In this document: one piece after another, positions 44,132 to 57,538 of the stretch
How positions within the stretch are numbered: position 1 is the first letter of the stretch
Layout: each line of letters opens with the position of its first letter
DNA from: Austropuccinia psidii
Taxonomy: Eukaryota > Basidiomycota > Pucciniomycetes > Pucciniales > Sphaerophragmiaceae
Length of the DNA: 64,000 nucleotides
Reading direction: 5' to 3'
NCBI GenBank assembly: GCA_023105745.1
Contig: JALGQZ010000001.1
Span: forward strand, 54,320,937-54,384,936
The notes under the pieces: model-generated
Seen by the model: only the letters and a program-made list of their open reading frames with translations
What the model was told of the DNA's origin: nothing
Databases searched by the model: none
Program-made: the position numbers and the translations under genes

Positions 44132-47100
44132 TTGTGCATTCTGAATACTGGTGTCAAGAATTATCTTGAATTTTTTGTTTTTTCTTCTCTTTCTGATGTT
44201 TTTTACAGTATTCTCATTGATTCTGGTGCTACACACTCATTTATTGCAAAGAAGTTTGTTCACAAGTAATCATTGACTACGTCAGAGCTTCCAGAGAAGA
44301 TTCCTCTTATCATTTTGGACTCCTCTTAGTCCCCTTCCTTATTTGTGACTCACCATACTAAATATATGGTTGAGCTTCCTTCCTTCCCAAGCTTTGAATG
44401 GGACTTTTTAGTCATTGATACTCCCAAGGGAGAAGAACTCATATTGGGCTTTGACTGTCTTAATCATTTTAATACATCTATTGATTGGAGGCAAGGGCAT
44501 ATCACCTTTAATTCTAATCATAAGGACTATTATGATCCTTCAAAATCTTTCAGTAATGACTTTTCTTCTGCCAAATCATGTGCAGCTCTGGTTGGTGATT
44601 CTAGAACACCATCATTTCCATCTTCTGTCCATATTCCTTTCCTTAATTCCAATCAGTCATTACTATCATCTAGAGATGAAGTCTTCAAAGGGATTCAAGA
44701 TGTTGGAGAAGATAGTTCTGTATCTTCACTTCATCTCTTCTTTGGGAATATGGACCTTCACCCTTCATCTTATCATGACTCCCTGGAGGAGTTGTGGGAT
44801 GAAGATGAAGAGCCAGAAGAAATAGAAACTGTGATGAAGGTTGTTCCTCCTGTCTATCACCAGTACTTGGATGTATTCTCCAAGGTGAAAGCAGAGAAAC
44901 CTCCTCCTCACCGCCCCTGTGATCATCATATTGAGCTGGAGGGGTCTCTACCTCCAGTTGGGGTGATCTACTCTTTATCAATCCAAGAGTCAGATACACT
45001 CAGGGCCTACATTTCAGAGAATGTAGAGAAAGGTTTCATCCAGCCAAGCACCTGTCCATTTTGTCAAAAACAAACATGGGGGCCTCCGTTTGTGTGTTGA
45101 TTACCGCAAACTCAATGCTGTTACTAAGAAGAACAAGTATCCTGTTCCTCCTATGTATCAGCTTCTTACTGTTTTCAATGGTTCTTCTATATTCTCCAAG
45201 ATTTATTTACGTGGTGCATATAACCTGCTCAGAATCAAGGAAGGTGATGAACACTTGACATGTTTTAGAACTAAATATGGCACCTATGAGTATTTGGCTA
45301 TGCCATTTGGGCTCACCAATGCTCCTGCCCCTTTTCAAAACCTTGTCAATGATATTTTTTATGATATTCTTGATATTTATTTTGTGGTTTATTTGGATGA
45401 CATTATGGTCTTTTCCAAATCTGAAGAAGAACATGTCACTCATGTGTCCACTGTTCTTTCCAGACTCAGAGCCAATACCCTCTTTGCTAAGGCCTCCAAG
45501 TGCCTGTTTCATGTTACTAGTGTAGAGTATTTGTGTTATGTTGTTTCTTCTGAAGGCCTCAAGATAGAGCAGGCAAAAGTCCAGCAAATTCTCAATTGGC
45601 CACCTCCAAGAGACCTCAAGGCTCTTCAATCATTCCTTGGCTTTGCGAATTTTTACCGCCGTTTCATCAAGAATTATTCAAAGAAGATTAGTTCACTCAC
45701 AAGTTTCCTCAAGAAAGATTCCCGTTTTCCCCTCAATGAGGAAGTTCTTAGACAGTTTCATAAACTCAAAGAGGCTTTCACCACTGCTCCAATCCTTTCT
45801 CACTTTGATCCTTCTCTACCCACCATTGTAGAGACTGATGCATCAGATTATGCCTTGGGTGCTGTACTGAGTCAGATTTCTGACTCAGGAAAACATCCCA
45901 TTGCATTTGCTAGCTGCAAGATTCTCCCAGCTGAGCTCAATTATGAGATTCATGACAAGGAACTCCTTGGCATAGTCTGGGCTCTCAAGCGCTGGAGAGC
46001 TTTTCTCCTTTCTCTTTCCTCCTCTTTTGAAGTTCTCACCGATCACGCATCACTTCAATATTTTATTTCTTCAAAGATTATCACTCACCGTCAAGCCCGC
46101 TGGGCTGAATTTCTCTCTGAATTCCATTTTTCAATCACCTACCGCCCTGGCCGCTTGGCTACCCTTCCAGATGCTTTATCACGTCGGGACAACGTTTACC
46201 CAGAGAGGGGGGAAGATTTCATCAGCAAGAATCCAATTAATTATCAAAAAATAATCAAGCAAGAGGAAATTCTTTGCAGTCAAGGTGGAAGCATTTTCAA
46301 CTTTGATTGAATCAATTCAGAAGGCATTATGGCAAAACTCTCAATATAGAAGTATCCTTCAATATTTGGGTAAAGGTAAATCTGTCCAAGATTATTCTCT
46401 TGATTCCTCCTCCCAACTTCCTTTGTTCAAAGATCGGGTGGTGGTCCCAAATGACCCCACAATTCAACGTAGCATACTTCAAAAAAGGCATGACTCTCCT
46501 CTAGCTGGACACCCTGGCCAAGAGAAGACTCTCAAACTTGTCAAGGGGGATTTTCACTGGTCTGGCATGACTCAATTTATCAAGGATTATGTATCATCCT
46601 GTCAACAGTGTTCAAGAAACAAAAATATTCATCACAAGAAGTTTGGATTCCTCAAGCCTCTTCCAATTCCAAGTGGTCCTTGGATTTGTCGCTCAATGGA
46701 CTTTATCACTCAACTGCCACTGTCCAATTCCTTTGATTCAATTTTAGTAATAGTGGACAGGTTCTCAAAAATGGCAGTCTCTCTTCCAACAATGTCTTCA
46801 ATCACATCACTAGATTTGGCCCATTTATTCATCAAGAATATTTTCTCAAAGCATGGCCTTTCTTCAAGCATTGTTAGTGATAGAGGTTCTCTTTTTGTTT
46901 CTTCTTTTTGGACCAATCTTTTTCAGAAGCTCAAGATTTCAAGAGATATTTCAACTGCTTATCATCCAGAAACTGATGGACAGACAGAGAGGGTAAATAA
47001 GATACTAGAACAGTACCTTTGGATGTATGTCAGCTATCATCAAGATGATTGGAACACCTGGCTCCCTCTGGCTGACTTTGCCTACAATAGCTCTGACCAC

Positions 47101-47763
47101 TCTTCAACAAAATAATCACTGTTTTTCACTGTTTATGGAAGAGATCCAAAATTTGACTGAGCTCACATCACTCAAGATACTCCTGCTGGAAAGTTATCAA
47201 CAAAACTCCAATCAGTACAGCAAGAGTTCAAGAGAGAACTTGAAGTTGCCATAAACAGGTTTAAGAGGTATGCAGATAAAAGCAGAGCAAGTCCACCTGT
47301 TTTCAATCCTGGTGACATGGTATGGCTTTCCTCCAAGAACATCAAATCAACTAGACCCACCAAAATATTGTCTGAAAGATGGTTGGGTCCTTTTTCAATC
47401 TTGAAGAAAGTCAGCACTCATGCCTACCACCTCAAGCTCCCATCTCAATGGAAGTCCATCCACCCAGTCTTCCATATTTCACTCTTAGAACCAGTCAAGA
47501 CATCAAAAATCACAAATAGGCATCAAGAGCCTCTTCCTCCAATCATCATTGAAGAAGAAGAGGAATGGGAAGTCTCTCAAATACTGGACTCAACGCTCAA
47601 GAGAGGAAAATTATGGTATCTGGTGGAATGGAAAGTTTTCAGTCAAGACCCAGAAAGATCCACTTGGGAACCAACCAAAAACCTCAAGAATTGTCCTGAA
47701 CTTGTCAAATATTTTCATTCATTATATCCTGACAAGCCGGGGCTCAATTCTTCAAAAGCTTGA
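44072..47763 (+). pseudogene. Element C pol: protease to chromodomain
   Basis: Protease DSGATHSF at 44,219. Stops at TAA about 44,266 and TAG about 44,327. A small deletion/frameshift lies near 45,061. RT motif A reads SKIYLRGAYN (Asp to Tyr), while [13 protein letters not shown] and YLDDIMVFSK are intact (45,300-45,420). RNase H has TDASDYALGAVLSQ. A second frameshift is near 46,290. Integrase runs from 46,480 (RHDSPLAGHPGQEK, SCQQC, MDFITQLPLSNS, SDRGSLF, HPETDGQTERVN), with stops TAA about 47,113 and TGA about 47,158. The GPF segment and chromodomain (EEWEVSQILDSTLKRG, WYLVEWK, STWEP) end at TGA 47,761. Confidence 0.87.
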
Positions 47764-47768
47764 TTTTT

Positions 47769-47903
47769 TATGGTGCTTGGTGGGGAGAGGAATTACCAAA
47801 AGTAAGTCCCCCTCCTGGTATGCACCTTTAGGGGTATTCTACTCTTTGTTGTTGTAAGCATCACCTTGGCCACTCAGTGAGCACTTTGCAATTTTGGACA
47901 CAG
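47769..47903 (+). other. Element C post-pol intron-like module, copy 1
   Basis: TATGGTGCTTGGTGGGGAG, donor-like GTAAGT at 47,802-47,807, CACCTTGGCCACTCAGTGAGC, acceptor-like TTGGACACAG ending at 47,903; span 102 nt. Confidence 0.58.
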
Positions 47904-48039
47904 ATCTTTGGAATGACTTTCAACTTCATTTCCAATCTTATGGCCATTTTCACTTGGGACAATGGGCCATTCACCTTTCAATTCATTTCCAAGACTTCAA
48001 AATTCAAATTCATTCCTTCAAATTTTTTTGTTTTTATTT

Positions 48040-48176
48040 TTATGGCACTAGCGGGAGTGGTAGCTACCAAAAGTAAGTTCCTCTCCTGGTGTGCACTTCC
48101 CTGAGGGGTCTAAAATCTTGTCAAAACATCACCTTGGCCACTTTGTGAGCACCTGGCATCAAATTTCTCTTTCCAG
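48040..48176 (+). other. Element C post-pol intron-like module, copy 2
   Basis: TATGGCACTAGCGGGAGTGG, donor-like GTAAGT at 48,073-48,078, CACCTTGGCCACTTTGTGAGC, acceptor-like TTTCTCTTTCCAG ending at 48,176; span 104 nt. The right flank to the PPT (TTTCAAGGTGGGGGGTAC, ending 48,515) is noncoding. Confidence 0.58.
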
Positions 48177-48515
48177 GTCCTTGGCCAATTTCAAAATCAG
48201 TTAACAACCTCCGTGATGAAGATTGGAACCTCCTTAAGATTCAATTCATTTTTCTTTTCTATTTTCTCTTCCTTTTATTTTCATTTTCATTTTATCATAT
48301 CAAAAATTCATTACAACATCATCAATCATGAAGCCAATCTCAAAAGAAGATCAAGCAAGTCCTGCATCATATGACAAATTTTTAATATCAGTTATTATTT
48401 TTTTTTCCTCTGAAAAGAACTTTCCTCTATCCCACTCTCAATCCTTTCCAATAGCCTTAACAGGCTTCACCTTGTATTGGTGCTCAGGAGCTCACCATTT
48501 CAAGGTGGGGGGTAC

Positions 48516-49941
48516 TGTCACAACCATGGCAATTCACCTCCTTGGATCTCCGTATGGCATATCAAGCCACAGTCCTTTTATGGCCAATTGGCCATCTCCA
48601 TCACCAGTGGCCAATATGGCCATGTCATCATATTATGGACCATTTATGGCCATTTGTCTTTTGGGGCCTTCATGGCCCGTCACCTCAATCCAGAAGCCAT
48701 AGCGGCAATTTATGCCCAATTGGGTATTTTTGGTCATTTCCCTCAAAACCAGGGGGAATGGCCCAAGTGGCTGTTTTTTTCCATTTGGACTCATAATGCG
48801 CATTTGCGCAATTTCGCACACTTTGACGCAAAGTGTCCAAAAGACACTTTCCCGCCCTTTGGGCCAGTTTTTGGCTCAGAACCCAAAAGTGGCCAAAAGC
48901 CCCAAAGGACCTGGAAACACCTTTCCAAGCTCTGAAGCCATCACATCCATCTTTTTCCCCTCTGTCTTTCCATCTCAAGACCTTTGGACGTAATCTTCTT
49001 TCCAATGAACCAATATGCCATAAATGATGTTATATATCATTATGCATCATTTTTCAACAGAAATTCAATGGTGGAAATATCAAATGTTCATTTCAATATT
49101 CCAACATATCATCACGTCATCAAGGCACCCAATCATTCAGAGGACTCATCAAGGCTCAAGAGCAAGTGTTTCAGCATCAAAGACCAATAATGCCATCAAG
49201 ACGTTATTGGATAATTTCATTCACAGTATTCCTTCAAATCAATACTCTTCATCAATTCTCAAGGGATTCAAGAGTCATTTCATTCATGTGTCAAGTGTCA
49301 AAGCTCCACTCAATCCATCTTGGAAACCACCTTCATTTCAATACAGTCTGCATCCATCAAGAACTGTATTTCATTTTCAATTATGGGAAATTCATTCAAC
49401 CCATTTCAATTTCAATATTAGCCAGCTGTATCAATTCCCAAAACAATCAATACAGCCTCAAGGATCAATACAGATCAGTTTTCAGCCTGAAGAGCTCAAG
49501 CTCCCAACTTTTCACATATACCGGCTACCCTTTGACCCTGGGGGGTTTTTCCCCCAGTTAATTAATATATTTTGATTTTCTTTTATCTTTATTTATTATA
49601 CCATTTTTGTTAAGTTAATACTGATACTATCAAGTCAGTCATTTAGAACCTTTTCTCTTATTCTTTCTTCGTCTGTCAATGGATATTTGGTGGTCATATC
49701 CTTATTAATTCCATTGTTTATTTTGGCAGGTTGAAACAGTGATTAAGGACTTACTTGGTTGGCTCTTTGGCCATTTGGCTTCTCTTTCCTCTTATTGCAT
49801 CTCATCTTTGTACCTGCATATTTCTTAGAGTAATTTATTCTTTTACTTTTATCTCTTTATTCTTTTGGAGTCTTCCAAGTGAGTTCCCTGATTGCTGAGT
49901 GCCAGGCCACTCTTGTTTTCTGTCCAAGAGCCCCTGTGACA
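48516..49941 (+). repeat. 3' LTR of element C, unusually long
   Basis: It starts TGTCACAACCATGG and ends CCCTGTGACA; 1,426 bp, about twice the LTRs of A and B. The left half is rich in GGCCA words and has GCGCA/CGCA words at 48,797-48,835. The right half holds several TACAG/CTGTA words, CACATATACC, the CTGGGGG...CCCCCAG hairpin and AGTTAATTAATATA (49,556-49,569), and the shared AGGTTGAAACAGTG block. The partner 5' LTR is absent. Confidence 0.78.
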
Positions 49942-52400
49942 ACCACCAAAACATGGATCTGAGCCAAACTAGCTCAAAAGGCATCAAACATAACAGGAAA
50001 ATCACCTGTTTCCAGATATGTCAGTCCCATCATCATAGGACAAAGAATAACAAAGTTATTCCTGCTCAAAGAGGTTGCTGAGCATAAACCGTAATTTTAA
50101 CCTCTCATCTGAAATCCAGAGACAGAGACTTAACCCCAGAAAATGGGTATTCAAATTAAAGCTCTAAGGAAGGGCTATCCAATTGAAATAGCTAAATCAA
50201 GCCGGCACCAAAACTATAGAAGTTATGGGCAAAATAATGCCAAATAAGGATGCACAAAATATTCATCTCTCATCTAACTTCTACAGTTTTAGTGTGAGAT
50301 ACCTAAAGTGGGGTCATTTTGGAAAGAGGAAAATCAAGGCTATCAGATAGTTGCATCCATTTCACTATATCTCATCAAGAACAAAATTCGTGGGGAAAAC
50401 AAGTTTCATACAGATTTTGAGAAAATCAGATATCTGGATAACTAAAATTGAACATGGCATAACCTTTCTATATTCAATACTAGCCATACCAAATGAGGTA
50501 CCATTTTTTAGATATCAACCAGGACTACACAAGTAGCCAAATTTGAGCTCAATATCTTAAAGATTGACAAAGCTATAACAGTTTTAATGTCAAAATCTCA
50601 CGTTTAGACCAATACAGCTTTACTGTGTGATACTATTCCATAACTATGATTATGAGGTTTAAACCAGACAAATAAGCTTTCTTATAATTCAATAACTCAT
50701 ATTTCAGACAATAAAGTGGTCCTATACAGGTTATGTATAGCATTCTACGTGTAATCCATGTTAGAAGAGCGCTGTAAGTTCCCCAGGTGAAATTCTTCAC
50801 CCTGTATTGGGGAAGACTGTCCAGATGGGGTTTCAAAGTCACATCTGAGCCAAATACAGAGTATACAGGCCTTGTGAAACCCACAATCCAGAACTCACAA
50901 GTGAAAAATCTTCATTTCCTCTATGTGGATGGTCTAGAGGACCTTTCCACCCCATTCCAGGATAAAAGGAGGCCTTTTCTCTGCCAGAAAAGGAATCCCC
51001 AGCCTGCTCTTGAATTCCAACCTATTAAAACTGTCAAATACAGCTATACTATTGGGAAATAATCAGATATACCTTAAATTTTAGATTATTGTAGTTCTTA
51101 TTATAGTAATACAACTGGTAAGACTGCACCTGGGACTTTCAACAGCACTCACCACCACTATTTGCTGATAGTAAAGCCCTTAATATTATTATTTAAAACC
51201 ATTTTTATTATAATTATCCACGTAACATTCATAGTTGAAGTTTTAAATACTATTATTACTGCTTCATCATATACTCATCCTGACATGATATTTACTTCCA
51301 TTAAATCTGTTGTATTTTATTTCAAAACTTTTATATATTTAGGGTAATGATGCCCCTTGCCTCCCAATCAATAATCTCCTGTTTTTCATGGGTAAATGAG
51401 TTCTTTCTATAAGGCTATGGACTATCCTAGCTATCTAAAGCTGATAAATACCTTAGTACTTTATTTTCTTTCAATAAATTAAACTCCCCTACCTAGATTT
51501 CAGAATTGTTTCACTCATACTTCTACCCCTTGTCCAGTTTACTTAAATTTGCCATCATCAACTGATTAATTTTTCATACATTTTAGCTTACCTCTATATA
51601 AGGTTACTGCCTTTCAGGAACTTCACCTCTCAGATGATTCAGAAGCCATGTGTATTCACATGGAGCTTATTTAGGGATATTTTACAGCTTTCACCTTTCA
51701 TCATATTTTGTTTTTCCATATATATAATACTTCTGCATACATCTAAGTTCACTTGGAAGAGATTAAATCATGTCTTTGAGTACTTAAAAACCCCAAGGAG
51801 CAACACACAAAGGCATATAGCTTTTTCATATATATTTTAGCCCTTAATGAAATACTTTTGGAATTTGAACTTAATCACAAGACTCCAATTTTTGAAAATC
51901 CATATTTTGACTGTAACCTTATTTTCACTAAAATTTCAATTTAACAGAACTTTTACAACCTGGAAAAAAACATTAAACAGGATTGTTCTACTTCTCAAAA
52001 ATTTTCCCATGGCTCACAGAGAACCAACTCAGAGATTTCTTGAGATCAACATTCAATCCAATATTTTAGTAACACAAATTTACTTTTTAATTACTTAAAC
52101 TATTTAACACAAAAGTTTCTTTTCATATATTAATTATTCTACTATGTACAGATACTCAAAGCATATATTTTGACACTTTTTTATGCATAAAAAGGTTATG
52201 CAGGACTAAAGCCCATTACTTTTAGGAGCTTAAAAGTTTCAGATATTTCCAAAATATAATTTTTTTATTTACATCTATACAGGTATTTCACACAATATGA
52301 AGAAATTGGTACAATGATAGGTGGCCAACCTTTGTAAATAAATACAAAACAAGGAGCAAAGCTTATGAAATTTTACAGGCTATGCATGAATATTCTCAAA
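49942..52400. other. Unrecognised DNA right of element C
   Basis: A 91-codon plus frame at 50,787-51,062 and shorter frames show no family resemblance I can defend. The tract 50,000-51,060 is less AT-rich than its surroundings and looks like part of an unclassified repeat. From 51,100 to 52,400 it is AT-rich with no coding signal. Confidence 0.35.
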
Positions 52401-52424
52401 TTATAAAAGGGTAAGTGGGTTTTA

Positions 52425-52798
52425 CTACCATCCTTTGGGACCACCATTGGCACTAATGAACACCTGAATTTGGTTAATAATCCCAGGGAACAAATCATCA
52501 AAAAAGGATGGGAAGGGTTTGCTCCATGCCTCCTGTATTTAATCTTATGATTCCCTCATTGTGTGAGGCTGTTCATGTCTTATTACTTGTGTCTTTATAG
52601 ATTTCAAAAGAATTTCAATTAAATTAATATAAGGGGAGTGCGCTGGCCAGGGAAGCTTATCAATTGTGTTGAGATCAGGGAAGTGGGCTGGAAAGGGAAT
52701 CTTATTGATCCTATTGGCATCATTCCATTAATTCAAGATCCGGGTTTTGTGAATTGAAGAACTGTCCTCCATAATTTTGTTTTTCTCTTGGGTACAAA
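52425..52798 (-). pseudogene. Tc1/mariner transposase relic, C-terminal part
   Basis: The minus strand reads MEDSSSIHKTRILN (second-Asp region), then IPFPAHFPDLN and, directly after, LPWPAHSPYINLIE. This is the Tc1 WPAxSPDLNPIE motif present twice, and IQEAWSKPFPS and a C-terminal tail follow. Stops and the internal motif duplication show decay. It is interrupted on its N-terminal side by the F3 solo LTR and continues at 54,991. Confidence 0.65.
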
Positions 52799-54985
52799 TG
52801 TAAGGTTTGTCTATGAAACTCTTCATAATAGTAGCAATATCAAGAGTACTATGACTGTCCTCAGTAGAAAAATATAATATAATTAAATATTATAACCACA
52901 AATTTAAATATAATTATTAAAAATAATTATAAAAAAAATAAATTTAATTATTATTATAAAAATATAATAATAATAAAAAATATAATAATAATTATAATAA
53001 ATTATAATTATTCTATTATTGTTATAGTCACTGACAGTTATAACAATAAGAAGTGTAAAGCTCTTAATAAGACAATTACACGTGGAAAATATAAATATTT
53101 AACCACTTATAAATAATATAAATATTATTTATAAAAAGAATTAAACACACACAGTGCAGAAATAATTCTTTATAGAATAAAATTCTATATAAAAAAACTA
53201 TTACTAGATAAAAAAATATATAGAATTTTAGAGAAAACTTACTTATAAGATTTATTTAATACAACAAGTTAAACACAACAGTTATTATATTAAATAAAGA
53301 TTTATAAGTTAAAAACACGCCCAAAATCAATAAAATTAAAGATAAAACAACTTTTTATACTATAAATTATGATTAAAGAGTTTTTGAGAGGAATTTGTGG
53401 ATTTTAAAAGATATTTAAGATGATGATTTTATATAATAAAATTTATTATAGATGATTACAACAATAATCTGAATTCTATGACTTCAATTCTTTAATTTAA
53501 AGAATAAAAATAACTTAAGAATTACTTTTAATAATAAGATTTTATATTTAATAAAACTTTACCTGTTTAAATGTCTAATATGATTGGATTAATTCTGAAT
53601 TTATGGACAAAAACAGTGATGAAAAGACCCTTTTTATGTCTACAGAGCAGCTCTCATGATTCATAATGGATGTAGAGGGCGTGCTCAGGTCAAAACTGAA
53701 AAACCATGCTTAAAAATTAAGTTCTTAACTTAAGGCAACTTATTTTTACTTCCAATTTAAAGTTACCAGTGTTATTCTTAACTCCAAGTAACTTTAATCC
53801 TCATTTAGTTTAATTATTTTAAGTTTTAATATAAAATAAGTTTATTTATATTAAAGTTCATCACATGAACAACATAAAATTAGAGTTTCAAGCAGAAATC
53901 TCTTAAACTCAATTTTTAATTAATTTTTAAAGAAATCATAATTTTCTTTGAGCTTAATTAAAAAGTAATTTTCCAGGCTAATTAACCAGGAAACTTATTA
54001 ATAAAAGATACTTAAAATTTAATTTATATATTGATAATATCAAATTCTAAGCTGTGTGAAATTTTCAAGCAAATCCATTAAGATTTGGATTTTTAATGAA
54101 TTTTTGAAGTTATTGCTATTTTTCCACGTAAAATAGAAATACACACCAAACCTTAGCTTTTGATAAGGTTTCAATGCTTGGAACCTTAAAGTTTTAAGCT
54201 TATTTAAGCTTTTTAAACTCAATTAAGCTTTGACAGTTCTTAAAACCTTAATTTCAAGCCTGCATATTGGGATTTACCCTTTGGCAGCTTGAAATTCCTG
54301 TCCAAATTGGGATAAAACCAGTTTAAACTTTAAGGTTGGATCAAAGTCTAATCTTAAGGTTTAAATAAGGTTGAAAATCCTCCAATACAGGTGGACAACC
54401 TTAATTGAATCATTGCAGATCCAAAAAGTTGGGTACCCCAGCTCTATTTGGTCTTTTTCCTTTGTCCCACCTTTTTGCGTGGATTTTGCCCATTTATTTA
54501 TTTAAAGCCATACTATGGCCTTAAACCCTTTTAAATTGAGCTCACGCAGGATTTACATTCTGTATGGCAGATCCTTAGCCAATTCAGTAAATATACACCA
54601 CACCTCAATTTTAACTAAAATTTTGGTAAAGTTGCATAAACCTTATGTAACTTTAAATTTAAGCTTAATTAAGCTTAAATTTAACAATTTTAAAAAAATG
54701 TTAAAAAAGTTACATTATTACTGTGAGATTCTTAAATATTCTAATAACACAAGAAATAAGTGTTTTTGGGTATAACACCCTATGGGTGTACCCTAGGTTA
54801 TTTTTGGTGTAGAATCCAAAAATGACATAATAATTATAACTTTGTTTATCCAAAAAAAAGTTATACTTATTTTTTATTATTTTTTATTTTAAATTCAACT
54901 AAAAAGTCTGTTTAAGACAAATTTAATTGTTTATAAAGTAATTTGTGGCCTTATGGGTATGTTAAACATACCTCACAGGCTCACA
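52799..54985 (+). mobile_element. Solo LTR F3 with 5-bp TSD ACAAA
   Basis: It starts TGTAAGGTTTGTCTATGAAA and ends GGCTCACA, flanked by ACAAA at 52,794-52,798 and 54,986-54,990. At 2,187 bp it is longer than F1 because of AT-rich simple-sequence growth near 52,870-53,000. Shared with F1/F2 are AAAACACGCC, CACACC(A)...CCTCAATTTTAAC, and the GGGTATGTTAAA / AGGCTCACA end. It splits the Tc1 relic. Confidence 0.82.
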
Positions 54986-54990
54986 ACAAA

Positions 54991-55190
54991 TTTATGGGCC
55001 ATTCACCATGTCTCTGTAAAATGGTAATAAACTTGTTTAATGAAGCTTTTGGACATTTTTTCACATCTAAAAGTAGAAGGGGTCCTTTGGTCCTTCCAAT
55101 GAATGCACCCCAAACCATTATTTATTCTTTTCATGAACAATTGTTTACTTGGAGATTTTCTAATATGTGTCTTTATTGAGCTTTCCACTG
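54991..55190 (-). pseudogene. Tc1/mariner transposase relic, middle part
   Basis: The minus-strand frame contains NNGLGCIHWKDQRTPSTF and KSFIKQVYYHFTE. It resembles the Tc1 catalytic region around the W-G-C-I motif that precedes the C-terminal half found at 52,425-52,798. Removing F3 and one ACAAA restores a continuous alignment path with a few frame breaks. No TIRs were identified. Confidence 0.55.
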
Positions 55191-57538
55191 TGGTGTTACA
55201 TACCATTAGTATCATACCAAGGCTTACCAACAAAAGAAAAGAAAATAAAGGATATAAAAACTTACAAAATTGATAAATAATGGTAATATCAGAAAGGAAT
55301 ATTATTATTGATAACAATAATATAATATGGTATAAACTTCACACGATCTGCATAAATTTAAGAATGATATAACATAAATTTCCTTGAAACATCCATACAC
55401 CAAGCTTCATAAGCTATTATTATCAATTCAAATCTAAAAATATTATCCATGTCAAAAACAAAATTTAATTGTATATTGAATAAACTAAGTAGGACCAATA
55501 GGTTTGAAAATAATTATAAAACTGAAAAAGATGGTAGCCCCACAAACATGGTCAAAATTTGAGACTAAAGATAGTAAACTGTCTGTCTCAGTTGACAAGG
55601 AGGAACTGTTCACCACTGTATTGGATGTTGAACTGGCTCAAGTTTCATTAAAGACATTCTCTAAGCAGCTTTCCCAACAGGTATTTTTTAGAATATATGG
55701 GAAGATCTAGGAATATTTTGAATTTTTTAGTAAAAATTTAGGTAATTTTTTAGGAGGTTTCAAGAATAGTGAAGTATATCTTTGAATAATGATGAAATTC
55801 TTGGAATAAATGGATAAAATTGATTAAACAAAACTAAATTTTAATGTATGAAGCAAAAATTATGCACAAAATACTTACATCTTACAGCTACAAGCTCCAA
55901 AAAGTAATACACACTACATAAAAACAAGTAAATTAAAATTACATAAAATTGCATACAAAGAAAAGACAGGCTCTGTGTAGAAGTAATTCATTGAATAAGT
56001 ACAAAATCACATGTTTCCTCTATTCTATGACATTTTCAGCCCAACAAGTATATTGAGACACTCGAGAACATATTTTATGCAGAATAATTTTACCTGAAAC
56101 AGTACAGTATCACAAAATTTGTCCACATTATTGCATAATCAATGAGAGCTTATGCAATTCAAAGGATTTAAGATCAATGCAGCTATATACAGATTGAGAA
56201 CAGCATCAATACTGTATTTTCCCCAACTCAATTGATATTGAAGAAATAATCAAATTCTATTAAACAAAATTAGAATAAATTTTCTAAGAGAAAATGTCAT
56301 ATTAAAGATAATGAAACACATTAAATTTAATTAAACAATGCAATGTGTGTATAAAATTATGAAATCTTGAAGTCAAAACACCAGAAAGGTCGTCTCAAGG
56401 CTGTGTATCAAATCTTAATTAGTCAAAAAAGAAACAGTTGCCTTTAAACTAATAGTTTCCTCACTCTTTTGAAGCTCAATGGAAGTTTAATCAGAAAAAG
56501 CTCTGTATTTTCCTCACCTTTTCCACTTCCAAGATGAAAATCACCAGCCAAATTCTCTCAAATATAATACATTACTACAGATTATTTCCCTGGCCATAAA
56601 CTGTATTTTCTTCACTTTCTCTGAGAAAAAAACTTATTTTGATAAGAAAAAGTCACCAAAAACCAATCTTATGGGTCAAAGCTAGGTGAATTCCAAGTGC
56701 ATGCCAAAAAAAGCTCCAATTTACTTGAATAATTAAGAATATTTGTCAGGAAATTGGTGGACATGTAACAATGCTACACCAAAATATAGTAATCCCTAAC
56801 TACAAGCTTTCACCACTAAATTTTTGAAGTACTTGATTTTTGGAAGACTATATGGAAGCCCAAAAGGTATAAATAGAGGTCTTCTCTCCCTTATTTTCCA
56901 AATATCTTGAAACAAGCTCTCACCTCCCAGAAGCACAGCTACTCCTGTGCTGGTAGGATATCTAGAGTGGTATTGGCCTTTAATCCATGAAAATATAAGT
57001 ATCTTATAGCTTCCAAATAATAGTAGGATATATGCAATTGAAGATTAGTATCCTTGTTTAGAATATCATTATTGTTGAAAAAATTATTTAATGATTATTC
57101 TTATAACTGAAATGAATTATTATTATTATTTGTATCAGTATTTCAAGACACATTATAACTACAATGGAACTCACCAAAAAAAACATTTTTTTATTTAATC
57201 TCTGCTATCTCATTTTGACTCTCTTATTAAGCTTAGTAAACATATAGGTCAAAAATTCTTGAAACTTACTATATTTTGATATGACATTCTTATGGAAAGA
57301 AAATTATTATTCTTTATTTTATCTACAATTATAGCTTTACATCAGCAGTTTGACTATAGTGCTATGGGTATGTCTCATTTAGAGACAACTGTAATGTATT
57401 CCCTATTTTTTGTTAATATATGCAGGCTGACTCTTCAGAATTATTTTGAGGGGAATCCCAGGATTCTACCACCCATGGTTATCCAACAATCTCAAAATGC
57501 AATACAGACTTAAAAACAATTTCCCCCTCAAGGGACTT
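55191..57538. other. AT-rich DNA, no gene recognised
   Basis: Only ORFs under 90 codons with no recognisable motifs. A clear TATA-type box TATAAATAG at 56,868-56,876, followed by a pyrimidine-rich stretch (TCTTCTCTCCC), looks like the promoter of a decayed LTR. I could not define that LTR's ends. Confidence 0.35.

Noticed and set aside
48328..49005. Several overlapping ORFs on both strands at the C 3' LTR
   Set aside because: They lie in the LTR and show GGCCA-driven composition bias; no recognised domain and no env-like signal peptide or membrane segment.
50787..51062. 91-codon plus-strand ORF
   Set aside because: No recognised family, no supporting homologue within the window, and surrounding DNA looks like an unclassified repeat. 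Not called as a gene.
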